Source of the DNA: JAYFQF01 sp034927285
Lineage (GTDB): Bacteria; Bacillota; Peptococcia; DRI-13; UBA5745
Assembly: GCA_034927285.1 (NCBI GenBank)
Contig: JAYFQF010000044.1
Span: 1 to 55,686 of the forward strand
Reading direction: 5' to 3'
Length of the DNA stretch: 55,686 bases
In this document: piece by piece, positions 8,263 to 17,500 of the stretch
How positions within the stretch are numbered: the stretch's first letter is position 1
How the letters are laid out: every line of letters begins with the position of its first letter
Made by a program: the position numbers and the translations under genes
The notes under the pieces: model-generated
Seen by the model: only the letters and a program-made list of their open reading frames with translations
What the model was told of the DNA's origin: nothing
The model's database searches: none

Positions 8263-8559
8263 CTACTCTCCGAATGTAATGGCGCCGAAAGGACAAGCCT
8301 TGGCGCAGATACCGCAGCCTTTGCAGTGATCAAAATCAAAATCGGTGCGTTTGCCGTTTACCACGGGGATGGACATATCCGGGCAGACGGGTACGCAAAG
8401 CAGACACTGCTTGCATTTTTCTTCGATAAATTTGGGACTGACGGTTCTCCAGTCACCGGTGCGGAATTCCTCGGAGTTTCCGGAGGCGAAGATCATCCCG
8501 CCGGGGGTAAGGTCCTGCCACTTATTGGTGGGGTTGATATTTTTCATCTTATTTTCCAT
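8263..8559 (-). CDS. porD: Pyruvate:ferredoxin oxidoreductase, delta (ferredoxin-like) subunit
   Basis: 98 residues with two [4Fe-4S] motifs: CKQCLLCVPVCP (residues about 49-60) and CKGCGICAKACP (about 79-90). It carries electrons between the PorB cluster and external ferredoxin. Its first codons overlap the end of porG by 11 bases. GGAGGAGG lies 12 bases upstream of the ATG at 8559; the in-frame ATG four codons later is a possible alternative start. Confidence 0.92.
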   Translation of the reverse strand: MENKMKNINPTNKWQDLTPGGMIFASGNSEEFRTGDWRTVSPKFIEEKCKQCLLCVPVCPDMSIPVVNGKRTDFDFDHCKGCGICAKACPFGAITFGE

Positions 8560-9136
8560 CGTAAACCTTAACCTCCTCCAGGGCCATGCTCAGGGCCTTC
8601 ATATTTCCTTCCACAACCTCGGGCTTAGTGGCGAATTTATGCTTGAAAGAAGCCCGCATATTGTCCAGGAAAAGCTGCTCGTCCATAACGCGGCTGGCCC
8701 GGACTACCGCCGCCAGCATAGGCGTGTTGGGAATGTTCTTGCCGATGCAGGCAAGAGAAACTTTCTTGGCGTCGATTGTGTATACTTTGCCTTTATAGCC
8801 CTTCAGCTTAGGCAGGATCTCCTGGGGTTCCTTCTCGGTGTTAATAACGATGGCACCTTCAGGCTTCAAGCCGGCGGTAACGTCCACAGCATCCAGCAGG
8901 GTTTCGTCTACTACGGCCACATAATCGGGCTCGTAGATATTGGAGTGGACCCGTAAAGGCTCGTCGCTCAGTCTGTTATAGGCTGTAATCGGCGCACCCA
9001 TCCGCTCCGGGCCGTACTCAGGAAAACCCTGAATATAAAGGCCTGTGCTGAAGGCTACGTCAGCCAGCAGCAAGGAAGCAGTTTTAGCGCCCTGGCCGCC
9101 TCTGCCATGCCAACGTATCTCGGTCAGTTTTTTCAT
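8549..9136 (-). CDS. porG: Pyruvate:ferredoxin oxidoreductase, gamma subunit
   Basis: 195 residues of the catalytic gamma domain, with the typical start EIRWHGRGGQGAKTASLLLA, FPEYGPERMGAPITAYNR and VDETLLDAV. The gene is first in the porG-D-A-B operon and is preceded by GAGGGG and a clear promoter (9205-9234). In related enzymes this domain contributes to CoA binding and subunit contact. Confidence 0.92.
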   Translation of the reverse strand: MKKLTEIRWHGRGGQGAKTASLLLADVAFSTGLYIQGFPEYGPERMGAPITAYNRLSDEPLRVHSNIYEPDYVAVVDETLLDAVDVTAGLKPEGAIVINTEKEPQEILPKLKGYKGKVYTIDAKKVSLACIGKNIPNTPMLAAVVRASRVMDEQLFLDNMRASFKHKFATKPEVVEGNMKALSMALEEVKVYDGK

Positions 9137-9204
9137 GGTATTACCCCTCTCTTATAAAATTTTTCCAAATTGGATAAACCCAAACCCTAATTCAAACCTT
9201 TACT

Positions 9205-9234
9205 ATTATAGCACGTCCCAATTGTTATTTGCAA
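9205..9234 (-). promoter_or_regulatory. Sigma-A type promoter of the por operon
   Basis: On the minus strand, -35 TTGCAA (9229-9234), an 18-base spacer and -10 TATAAT (9205-9210) lie about 70 bases upstream of the porG start. The region is AT-rich compared with its surroundings. Confidence 0.7.
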
Positions 9235-9320
9235 CCCGATTGCACCGTCAAAGCCCTGAAGAACAGGGCCGAAAGCTCATGTATTCAAGCCGGCAGATAA
9301 AAAAAATATAAAATAATTCT

Positions 9321-10451
9321 TCAGGTATTTTCATTCAGATAAATCAGAATTTTTTTCACTGCCATTTCCGGGGTCAGACCCTTAATCCGTACCGTCAGAT
9401 CCGGACGGTCTTTCTCCGCCGCCGGGGCCGCTCTCGAGTCCAGCAGGATTACCAGTCCCCATCTCCGGAAGCTTTCCAGGACCGCCGGATCCCTGACGAT
9501 TTCCTCGTCGATTTCCGTTACGGTATTGCCTTTTTGAAAGATTACCGGCTCTCCCGGCGGCGTCCTGTCCATCCTTCCTCCCTCAAACCCCAGGATCTCA
9601 CTGAGTCTGCCGGCCACCGCGGACCGGTATTCTCCGCCGGGACCTGCCAGAAAAAGCCGGCAGGCCTCGGCTTCGCTTTCCAGTCCCAGGCTTTGTTCGA
9701 TCAGGTCCAGTATGTTTTGCAGACAGCTTTTTCTCCCCCGGTATGGCGGCAGCCGAAGATTCCTGTACAAAATATCCGAACCTGCCGCCCAGGGGATGCC
9801 GCCGGTTTCATCCGGATCCTCCGCGGATATCATGGCGCCGGGCTTATGCCCCTGGCGCCGGCGGGTCAAAAAGCTGGCCCGGATCATCTCCACCAGATCC
9901 TGCCGGCACTCCGCCTTAATGGCTACCCGAGTCAGATCCGCGCCGATTTCCTCCATCTCTTTTTGGAGGGCCGCCAGCTCTTCCGCCAAATAAGGCCCCT
10001 GTTTTTTCCGGCAGGAGAGCATTACCCGGATCCCCTGCTTTTTGGCTTCCGCCATCAGATAATTCAGGCTGATGGGATTCAGGGGATATTCCAGCTCCAC
10101 CACCTCGGCCAGCCTTTCTTTGATCACTTCCAGGTACAGCCGGCAATACTCGGTTTCAGAGATCCGCCGGCCTTTTTCCGTCCGGCGGTAGGAGAAAACC
10201 AGGGCCGTTTCCGCCAAAGCAGACCGCAAGAGCCGCAGGGCATTTTTTCGCCGGCCCGAATACTTCGTCTCCTCAAAGCATTCGGAATGCCAATGCACCA
10301 GATCCGGCTTAAATTGCGGCCGGCAACCCTCCAAAAGGCCCAATTCCCAGCGAAGCTCTTCCATGTTTTTTCCGGTCAGCGGAACACAGATTTTGAACCT
10401 CTGGAAATCAAGGAATACGGGATTTCCTTTCGCTCCGTTTTCTCCGTCCAT
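9321..10451 (-). CDS. Degenerate fusion: type I 3-dehydroquinate dehydratase-like + shikimate kinase-like protein
   Basis: 376 residues; the open frame has a GAGGAG ribosome site. Residues ~10-240 align by eye with type I AroD (FKICVPLTGK, ALVFSYRRTEKGRRISETEY, AEVVELEY, EMEEIGADLTRVAIKA). The active-site His (NHDF in E. coli) is replaced in LSCRKKQG, and the Schiff-base Lys of PKIALMP is Arg in LTRVAIK. Residues ~255-376 resemble shikimate kinase: LAGPGGEYRSAVAGRLSEIL occupies the place of GxxGxGKST but lacks the P-loop Lys, and later parts keep the family pattern (GNTVTEID, LVILLDSRA). Both halves therefore look catalytically dead, yet the frame is intact. It lies between ior and por operons. 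It may have a regulatory or scaffolding role, or a changed chemistry; function is unknown. Confidence 0.75.
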   Translation of the reverse strand: MDGENGAKGNPVFLDFQRFKICVPLTGKNMEELRWELGLLEGCRPQFKPDLVHWHSECFEETKYSGRRKNALRLLRSALAETALVFSYRRTEKGRRISETEYCRLYLEVIKERLAEVVELEYPLNPISLNYLMAEAKKQGIRVMLSCRKKQGPYLAEELAALQKEMEEIGADLTRVAIKAECRQDLVEMIRASFLTRRRQGHKPGAMISAEDPDETGGIPWAAGSDILYRNLRLPPYRGRKSCLQNILDLIEQSLGLESEAEACRLFLAGPGGEYRSAVAGRLSEILGFEGGRMDRTPPGEPVIFQKGNTVTEIDEEIVRDPAVLESFRRWGLVILLDSRAAPAAEKDRPDLTVRIKGLTPEMAVKKILIYLNENT

Positions 10452-10465
10452 CTTCTTCTCCTCAC

Positions 10466-10494
10466 AAAAAGAGCGCCGGCTAAAGCCGGCGCTC
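10466..10494 (-). terminator. Terminator hairpin between iorB and the AroD-AroK-like gene
   Basis: The stem GAGCGCCGGC/GCCGGCGCTC (10471-10480, 10485-10494) with a 4-base loop is followed on the minus strand by TTTTT. It ends about 14 bases before the next start codon, so it acts either as the ior terminator or as a leader attenuator for the fusion gene. Confidence 0.85.
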
Positions 10495-10538
10495 CCGCAT
10501 TAATTTTTTCCCTTCTTTAAACCTGCTGCCGAAGAAAA

Positions 10539-10568
10539 ATGATAGAGGATTCTTCTGATTCCGGACAA
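10539..10568 (-). promoter_or_regulatory. Possible promoter of the AroD-AroK-like gene
   Basis: Minus strand: TTGTCC (10563-10568), an 18-base spacer and TATCAT (10539-10544), lying after the iorB stop and upstream of the hairpin at 10466-10494. The match is moderate. Confidence 0.35.
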
Positions 10569-10573
10569 AAAAT

Positions 10574-11155
10574 TTACGCCAGCTCTCTGCCGGCGGCAAA
10601 GGCCCCGAGGTTCATTCCCACCAGTTTCGGCTTCATGCTTTCTTTGATGGCCTCAAGCCAGATTTCTTCCGGGAAACTCAATTCTTTGGACAGGATACCC
10701 AGAAGCACCACGTTGGCGGCCCGGGCGTCGCCTTTTTCCCGGCCGATGGAGGAAGCGTCGGCGGCGATGACCCGGGCTCCCTTTTCCCGGATTTCCGCTA
10801 TCGGGTCCCGGGGATATTCGGCGGCGCCGGTAATAACCGGCATGGGCAGCATTTGCTGCTTGTTGGCGATCATCAGCCCGCCCTTTTTCAGATAAGGCAG
10901 ATAACGCAGGGCTTCCAGTTCCTCAAAGGCCATAATCACATTGGCCCCGGCCACAGGCACCAGGGGAGAATTCACCTTTTCCCCGTACCGCACATGGGTA
11001 ACCACGCTGCCGCCCCGCTGGGACATGCCGTGGATCTCGGATTGTTTTACGTCCAGGCCGGCCTTCATGGCCACAAGGCCCAGGATTTTGCTGGCCAGCA
11101 CCGTGCCCTGACCGCCTACGCCGGCGATCAGCACGCTGGTAATCTCTTTACGCAT
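10574..11155 (-). CDS. iorB: Indolepyruvate:ferredoxin oxidoreductase, beta subunit
   Basis: 193 residues. The N-terminus SVLIAGVGGQGTVLASKILG and QSEIHGMSQRGGSVVTHVR are diagnostic of the IorB/gamma-type domain. With IorA it oxidatively decarboxylates aryl pyruvates from aromatic amino acids to aryl-acetyl-CoA. I place the start at the ATG at 11155, inside the end of iorA (8-base overlap); the upstream in-frame extension (to 11326) lies wholly inside iorA's ferredoxin region. A terminator follows at 10466-10494. Confidence 0.92.
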   Translation of the reverse strand: MRKEITSVLIAGVGGQGTVLASKILGLVAMKAGLDVKQSEIHGMSQRGGSVVTHVRYGEKVNSPLVPVAGANVIMAFEELEALRYLPYLKKGGLMIANKQQMLPMPVITGAAEYPRDPIAEIREKGARVIAADASSIGREKGDARAANVVLLGILSKELSFPEEIWLEAIKESMKPKLVGMNLGAFAAGRELA

Positions 11156-12914
11156 GTTGTTCACCTGCTTCCTTAATGGCATTTTTCGGACAGACCTGAG
11201 GGCAGAGACCGCAGCCGACGCAGACCAAGGGGTCCACTGCGGCCTTTTTTCCGGGAACGGAAAGGGCGGGACAGCCCAGCCGCAGGCAGGCCTTACAGCC
11301 GATGCAGGCGTTTTCATCCACCACAAAAGGAGGATTTTTCACCTTGACGTACAGGGCGCAGGGGCGGCGGGCGATGATCAGAGAAACCTCCGGGGCCGCC
11401 AGTTCTTCCTTCAGCACCTGACGGCAGCCTTTCAGATCGAAGGGATCCACGATCCGGATCCGCTTGATGCCGATGCTTTCCGCTAATTTTGCGATATCCA
11501 CCTGAGGGGCGGGCATCCCTTTGATGTCCTTGCCGGTGCCGGGATTATCCTGATGGCCGGTCATGGCGGTGATGCTGTTATCCAGTACGATCACCGTGGA
11601 ACGGCCTTTATTATAGACCAGGTCGATGAGGCCGGTAACGCCGCTGTGAAAGAAGGTGGAGTCGCCGATAACGGCCACGCACTTTTCCGCGAATTCATCG
11701 CCCCGGGCCAGTTCCATGCCGAAAGCGCCGGTAATCGAGGCGCCCATACAGACGGTGGTATCCAAAACGCCGAAGGGGGGCGCGGAACCCAGGGCATAGC
11801 AGCCGATGTCGCCGGATACATGAAGGCCCATGTTTTTCAGGGTGTAGAACATCCCCCTGTGGGAACAGCCGGGGCAAAGGATCGGCGGACGCACCGGCAG
11901 CTTCTGGCCGGAAACGTAAGGACTGGCTTCGGGGCCGTCGGGAATAACGCCGGCTTTTGCCAGAACATCCCGCAAGGTTTCCTCGCTGAGCTCGCCCCTG
12001 CGGGGGATGAGATTTTTCCCGTCGACCTTGACGCCCATGGCCTTGATCTGAGTCTCCAGCACCGGCTCCAGCTCTTCCACCACGATGACCCGGTCCACAC
12101 CGGCGGCAAAATCTTTGATCAATTCTTCATTCAACGGCCAGAGCAGGCCCAGTTTCAGAAAAGACGCTCCCGGCAGGATCTCTTTCAGATACTGATAGCT
12201 GATGCCGGAGGTGATGAAGCCGATCTTTTTGTCTCCTTTTTCCACCCGGTTCAGGCCGGTGGAGCCGGCAAAGCGGGTCAGGGCCTCCCGGCGTTCTTCC
12301 ACCACCTTGTGACGGCCCACGGCGTTTCCCGGAGTCATCACGTACTTGGCGGGATTTTTTTCGTAGTCCTTTACGGTTATCTCCTGAGGCTGGCCGATCT
12401 CCACCAGGCTCTTGGAATGATTTACCCGGGTGGTGGTGCGCAAAATGACGGGAGTATCGAACTCCTCGCTGAGGCGCAGGCCCTCCATCACAAAATTCTT
12501 GGCTTCCTGGCTGTCGCTGGGCTCCAGCACCGGGATCTTGGCTAAAAGGCCGTAATAACGGTTATCCTGCTCGTTCTGAGAGCTGTGCATCGCCGGGTCG
12601 TCGGCGGAAACCAGCACCATGCCGCCGCCCACGCCGGTATAGCTGAAGGTCAGCAGAGGATCGGCGGCCACGTTTACGCCGACATGCTTCATGGCCGCTA
12701 AAGACCTGGCCCCGGCGATGGAAGCGCCTACCGCCACTTCCAGGGCTACCTTTTCATTGGGGGCCCACTGGGACTTGATCCGGTCGTAAGCGGCGATATT
12801 TTCCAGGATCTCCGTGCTGGGAGTGCCGGGATAGGCCGCCGCCACCTTTACGCCGGCCTCATAAGCTCCCCGGGCAATGGCTTCATTGCCGGAAAGCAGT
12901 TCATATTTGGACAT
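11148..12914 (-). CDS. iorA: Indolepyruvate:ferredoxin oxidoreductase, alpha subunit
   Basis: 588 residues. The N-terminal domain starts LLSGNEAIARGAYEAGVKVA with AAYPGTPSTEI. The ThDP domain has LCPGCSHRGMFYTLK and VAVIGDSTFFHSGVTGL with DNSITAMTGHQDNPGTG. The C-terminus carries two ferredoxin motifs: CIGCKACLRLGCP and CVGCGLCPQVCP. The enzyme ferments or assimilates aromatic amino acids through indolepyruvate and phenylpyruvate. The start at 12914 is preceded by GAGGAAAGGG; the open frame beyond it crosses a terminator hairpin. The fused ferredoxin domain is normal for IorA. Confidence 0.93.
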   Translation of the reverse strand: MSKYELLSGNEAIARGAYEAGVKVAAAYPGTPSTEILENIAAYDRIKSQWAPNEKVALEVAVGASIAGARSLAAMKHVGVNVAADPLLTFSYTGVGGGMVLVSADDPAMHSSQNEQDNRYYGLLAKIPVLEPSDSQEAKNFVMEGLRLSEEFDTPVILRTTTRVNHSKSLVEIGQPQEITVKDYEKNPAKYVMTPGNAVGRHKVVEERREALTRFAGSTGLNRVEKGDKKIGFITSGISYQYLKEILPGASFLKLGLLWPLNEELIKDFAAGVDRVIVVEELEPVLETQIKAMGVKVDGKNLIPRRGELSEETLRDVLAKAGVIPDGPEASPYVSGQKLPVRPPILCPGCSHRGMFYTLKNMGLHVSGDIGCYALGSAPPFGVLDTTVCMGASITGAFGMELARGDEFAEKCVAVIGDSTFFHSGVTGLIDLVYNKGRSTVIVLDNSITAMTGHQDNPGTGKDIKGMPAPQVDIAKLAESIGIKRIRIVDPFDLKGCRQVLKEELAAPEVSLIIARRPCALYVKVKNPPFVVDENACIGCKACLRLGCPALSVPGKKAAVDPLVCVGCGLCPQVCPKNAIKEAGEQHA

Positions 12915-12937
12915 AATCTCAACCCTTTCCTCAAGCC

Positions 12938-12993
12938 AAAAAAATGAGAAGGATTCACGACGCCCGGAAAAGGCGTATAAATCGCTTCTCATT
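12938..12993 (-). terminator. Terminator after gltBD, lying just upstream of iorA
   Basis: The minus-strand RNA would pair AATGAGAAG (12985-12993) with CTTCTCATT (12943-12951) over an inner GCC/GGC hairpin, followed by seven T. Its 5' arm overlaps the probable iorA promoter, so only transcripts coming from gltBD contain the whole stem. Confidence 0.75.
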
Positions 12994-13022
12994 ATGATAA
13001 CACTTAAGTCGAAAGCTGTCCA
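12994..13022 (-). promoter_or_regulatory. Probable iorA promoter overlapping the end of gltD
   Basis: Minus strand: TGGACA (13017-13022), a 17-base spacer and TATCAT (12994-12999), each one base off consensus. The -35 lies in the last gltD codons. Transcription would begin near 12987, inside the 5' arm of the terminator stem. Confidence 0.5.
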
Positions 13023-14542
13023 TTACGGCGGCTAATGTATTCACCGGCCGGCCCCGTCAGGTAAGCGTCCACTTCCCGGGCGGCTTCCCGGCCTTCCCGG
13101 ATGGCCCAGACCACTAACGACTGGCCCCGGTGCATATCTCCGGCGGTAAATACCTTATCCCTTGAAGCGGCGTACCGGCCGGGGGCGGTCTTGACGTTGG
13201 TGCGGCCGTCCAGCTCCACGCCGAAAGCCTCGGCGATATAACCCTGGGCCCCTAAAAAGCCGGCGGCGATCATGACGATGCCGGCGGGGATCGTATATTC
13301 GCTGCCGGGGACTTCCTTCATGGTCATCCGGCCGGTTTCCGGGTCTTTTTCCTGCCGCAGCCTGACAATGACGGCCTCCTTCACCGCATTTTTTTCATCC
13401 AGAATAAATTCCTTCACCGTGGAGCAGTAGATCCGGGGATCTTTGCCGAATACGGCGACGGCCTCCTCCTGGCCGTAGTCGGTTTTACACAGCCGGGGCC
13501 AGATGGGCCAGGGCATGGCCTCGGTCCGTTCCAGAGGCAATTGGGGCATCATCTCGATCTGCACCACGGACCGGGCCCCCTGCCGGAGGGCGGTGCCTAC
13601 GCAGTCGTTGCCGGTATCGCCGCCGCCGATGATGATCACGTCCTTACCCCCGGCGTCAAGATCCAGCGGCAGGGCCTTCCCGCCAAGAAGGCTTCCGGTA
13701 TTTGCGGAAAGATAATCCACGGCAAAATGAATCCCTCTTCCTTCCCTTCCGGGCGCTTTGATGTCCCGGGGATTGCCGCTGCCGCAGGCTAAGAGGACGG
13801 CGTCGTATTCCTCATAGATTTTGGCGGCCGGCCCGGCTTCAGCGGAAGCTTTGCCGGTCTCTCTGCCCACGTCCGCTCCCACCATGAAGGTGACGCCCTC
13901 CTCCTCCATCAGCTTTACCTTCCTCTGGATCACCGTTTTTTCCAGCTTCATGTTGGGAATGCCATGCATCAGAAGCCCGCCGATCCGGTCCCGTTTTTCA
14001 AAAACCGTAACCAGATGGCCCCGCTTATTCAATTGATCGGCGGCGGCCAGCCCCGCGGGGCCGGAGCCGATGACGGCCACCTTTTTTCCGGAGCGGTTTT
14101 TCGGCGGCCGCGGCCGGATCAGCCCCGAGGAATAACCCTGTTCGATGATTTCCCGCTCGTTTTCCTTGATGGTGATCGGATCCATATGCAGGCCGCAGGT
14201 ACAGGCGGATTCGCAGGGCGCCGGGCAGACCCGGGAGGTGAATTCCGGGAAGTTGTTGGTCTTCAGCAGCCGGCTTAAGGCCCCTGCCATATCCCCCGTA
14301 TAGAGCAGATCGTTCCATTCGGGAATCAGATTGTTCAGCGGACAGCCCGAAAGCATCCCCTCAATATTCATCCCGGACTGGCAAAAGGGCACGCCGCATT
14401 CCATGCACCGGGCCGCCTGTTCCCGGCGGAGTTCCCCGGGCAGGGGATCGTGGAATTCGTTAAAATGTTTAATTCTTTCCGAAGGAGCCGCGGCGGGATT
14501 GGCCGCCCGCCGGTACTCCAGAAAACCTGTTAATTTGCCCAT
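13004..14542 (-). CDS. gltD: Glutamate synthase (NADPH), small subunit
   Basis: 512 residues. It supplies electrons from NAD(P)H through FAD and iron-sulfur clusters to GltB. The N-terminal Cys-rich region (CMECGVPFCQSG, GCPLNNLIPEWN, RVCPAPCESACTCG) holds the [4Fe-4S] ligands. The FAD motif is VAVIGSGPAGLAAADQL and the NADPH motif is DVIIIGGGDTGNDCVGTAL. Length matches the family. It follows gltB after 8 bases, so the two are co-transcribed, and a terminator follows the stop. Confidence 0.94.
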   Translation of the reverse strand: MGKLTGFLEYRRAANPAAAPSERIKHFNEFHDPLPGELRREQAARCMECGVPFCQSGMNIEGMLSGCPLNNLIPEWNDLLYTGDMAGALSRLLKTNNFPEFTSRVCPAPCESACTCGLHMDPITIKENEREIIEQGYSSGLIRPRPPKNRSGKKVAVIGSGPAGLAAADQLNKRGHLVTVFEKRDRIGGLLMHGIPNMKLEKTVIQRKVKLMEEEGVTFMVGADVGRETGKASAEAGPAAKIYEEYDAVLLACGSGNPRDIKAPGREGRGIHFAVDYLSANTGSLLGGKALPLDLDAGGKDVIIIGGGDTGNDCVGTALRQGARSVVQIEMMPQLPLERTEAMPWPIWPRLCKTDYGQEEAVAVFGKDPRIYCSTVKEFILDEKNAVKEAVIVRLRQEKDPETGRMTMKEVPGSEYTIPAGIVMIAAGFLGAQGYIAEAFGVELDGRTNVKTAPGRYAASRDKVFTAGDMHRGQSLVVWAIREGREAAREVDAYLTGPAGEYISRRNGQLST

Positions 14543-14550
14543 ATCCTTCC

Positions 14551-17500
14551 CTACTTTCTCGTATTGGCATAAAACGCTTCGATCTCCGCCTGCTCATGGC
14601 TTAAGCCTCTGGCCTCCATGACCATGATGGTATTCAGCATCCGTTTATAATCATGGGGGATGATCTTCTTGAACTTTGGCAGATAGCCGCTGAAGTCGTC
14701 CAGGATCTTCCGGCCCCGGGCGGAACCGGTGGCTTCCACATGCTGAGCGATCAGGTCTTTCAGCTCGTCGATATCCCGCTGCCTGGTCACGGCCTCCACC
14801 CCGATCATATCCTTGTTCAGCCGGGTGTACAGGTCATGGTTTTCGTCCAGCACATACGCGATGCCGCCGCTCATGCCGGCGGCGAAGTTCTTTCCGGTGG
14901 GGCCTAAGATGACGGCCCGGCCGCCGGTCATGTACTCGCAGCCATGGTCTCCCACCCCCTCAGCCACGGCGGTGGCTCCGGAGTTGCGGACACAGAAGCG
15001 CTCGCCGGCCACGCCCTGGAAGAAGGCTTTGCCGCCGGTGGCGCCGTAGAGGGCCACGTTGCCGACGATGATATTTTCCTCAGGGGCAAAGCGGATATCC
15101 TTCGGGGGATAGACCACGATTTTGCCGCCGGAAAGGCCTTTGCCGATATAGTCGTTGCTGTCGCCTTCCAGCCTGAGAGTCAGCCCCTTGGGGATGAAAG
15201 CGCCGAAGCTTTGGCCGCCGCTGCCTTTGCAGTTGATGACCACGGTATCCTCTGCCAGGGTATTGCCGAAGCGGCGGGTAATCTCCGCGCCGAAAATCGT
15301 GCCCAGGGTACGGTCCACATTGGTGACCGCGATATCCAGGGCGGCCGGCCGGCCGGTCTCCAGGGTCTTTTTCAGCTTCTTTAAGAAGATCCGCTGATCA
15401 ATGGTTTTTTCCAGTTCGTAATTATAGGCGGCCGCCGGATCGTAAACCTTATCCTTTTCGCAGCCGGGGAAATCGTTGGCCAGGATCGCGGAGAAATCCA
15501 GGCCGGCCTCCCGGGCCAGGTCCTCTTTTACCCGGATCAGGTCCGTGCGCCCCACCAGCTCGTTTATGGTGCGCACCCCCAGCCGGGCCATAAATTCCCG
15601 CAGCTCCTGGGCTACGAAACGCATGAAATTTTCCACATACTCGGGTTTTCCGGTAAAGTTTTTGCGCAGCTCCGGATTTTGGGTAGCGATGCCCACAGGA
15701 CAGGTATCCAGATTGCAGGCCCGCATCATCACGCAGCCCATGGTAACCAGGGGAGCCGTGGCAAAACAGTATTCCTCGGCGCCTAAAAGGGCGGCGACCA
15801 GCACGTCCCGGCCGCTCATCAGCTTGCCGTCGGTCTCCAGCACCACCCGGGAACGCAGCCCGTTGCGCATCAGGGCCTGGTGGCTTTCCGCCAGCCCCAG
15901 CTCCCATGGCAGCCAGGCGTTATGGATGGAACTCCTGGGGGCGGCGCCGGTGCCGCCGTCAAAGCCGGAAATCAGGATCAGGCCGGCGCCGGCCTTGGCC
16001 ACGCCGGCGGCAATGGTGCCCACACCGGCCTCGGAAACCAGCTTGACGCTGATCCGGGCCTTGACGTTGGCATTTTTCAGGTCATAGATCAGCTGGGCCA
16101 GGTCCTCGATGGAGTAGATATCATGATGAGGCGGCGGCGAGATCAGGCTGACGCCGGGAGTGGAGTGCCGGGTCTTGCCTACCTGGGGATAGACCTTGGC
16201 GCTGGGCAGGTGGCCGCCTTCGCCGGGTTTGGCGCCCTGGGCCATCTTGATCTGGATCTCCCGGGCGCTGACCAGGTATTGGGAGGTGACGCCGAAACGG
16301 CCGGAAGCCACCTGCTTTACGGCGGAATTCTTATCAAGGCCGTCGGGGCCCATCACAAAGCGCTCTTCCTTTTCGCCGCCTTCGCCGGTATTGGATTTTC
16401 CCCTCAGCCGGTTCATGGCTATGGCCAGGGTCTCATGGGCTTCGTCGGACAAAGAGCCGTAGGACATGGCCCCGGTCTGGAAGCGCCGGACAATGGAATC
16501 CACAGCCTCCACTTCCCCGATGGGCACGCCCTCTTGGGGATAGTTAAAATCAAAGAGCCCCCGGAGGGTGCCGTTGCCCTCTTCTTTATTTACGCAGGCG
16601 CTGTACTGCTTAAATACCTGGTAGTCCCCGGTGCGGGCGGCTTTCTGCAGCAGATGGATAGTTTCCGGATTATACAGATGGGGCGCCTGGCCGCTCCGCA
16701 GCTTATGGCTGCCGGTGCTGTCCAGGGTCAGGTCCACTCCCAGTCCCAGGGGATCGAAGGCTTCGTTATGTAAAGTATCCACCTGACGCTGAATATCCCG
16801 GATGCTGGCGCCGCCGACCCGGCTGGCGGTATCGGAAAAGTATTTGTCGATCACGTCTTTGCCCAGTCCCACAGCTTCAAAAATCTTGGAGCCCTGGTAA
16901 GACTGGATGGTGGATATGCCCATTTTGGAAGCGATTTTTACGATGCCGTCCAGGATAGCGCCGTTATAATCGTCCACAGCGGCGTAATAGTCTTTATCCA
17001 GAAGGCCTTCCTCGATCATCTGCCAGATGGTGTCATGGGCCAGGTAAGGATTCACCGCGCTGGCGCCAAAACCCAGCAGCGTGGCAAAATGATGAACGTC
17101 CCGGGGCTCGGCGCTTTCCAGGATCATGGCCACGGAGGTGCGTTTTCTGGTATTTACCAGATGCTGCTGCAAAGCGGATACCGCCAAAAGGGAAGGGATG
17201 GCCACATGATTTTCATCCACTCCCCGGTCGGAAAGGATCAAAATGGAGGCGCCTTCGCTGATGGCCCGGTCCGCTTCCACAAACATCCACTGAACGGCTT
17301 TTTCCAGGGAAGTGTTTTTATAGTAGGTGATCGAAACAGTCTCCACCTTCATGCCGGGCTTTTTCATGTGGCGGATCTTCAGCAGGTCCGTATTGGTCAG
17401 GATGGGGTTGTTTACCCGCAGTACCCGGCAGTTTTCCGGTTTCTCCTCTAAGAGATTGCCGTCGTTGCCCAGGTAGACGGTGGTGGAAGTAACGATCTTT

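Noticed and set aside
7058..8329. 423-codon plus-strand open frame
   Set aside because: It lies antisense to porA over its whole length; porA has clear homology and codon use, so this is a GC-rich shadow.
11553..12545. 330-codon plus-strand open frame
   Set aside because: Complementary strand of iorA; no independent start signals or domain features.
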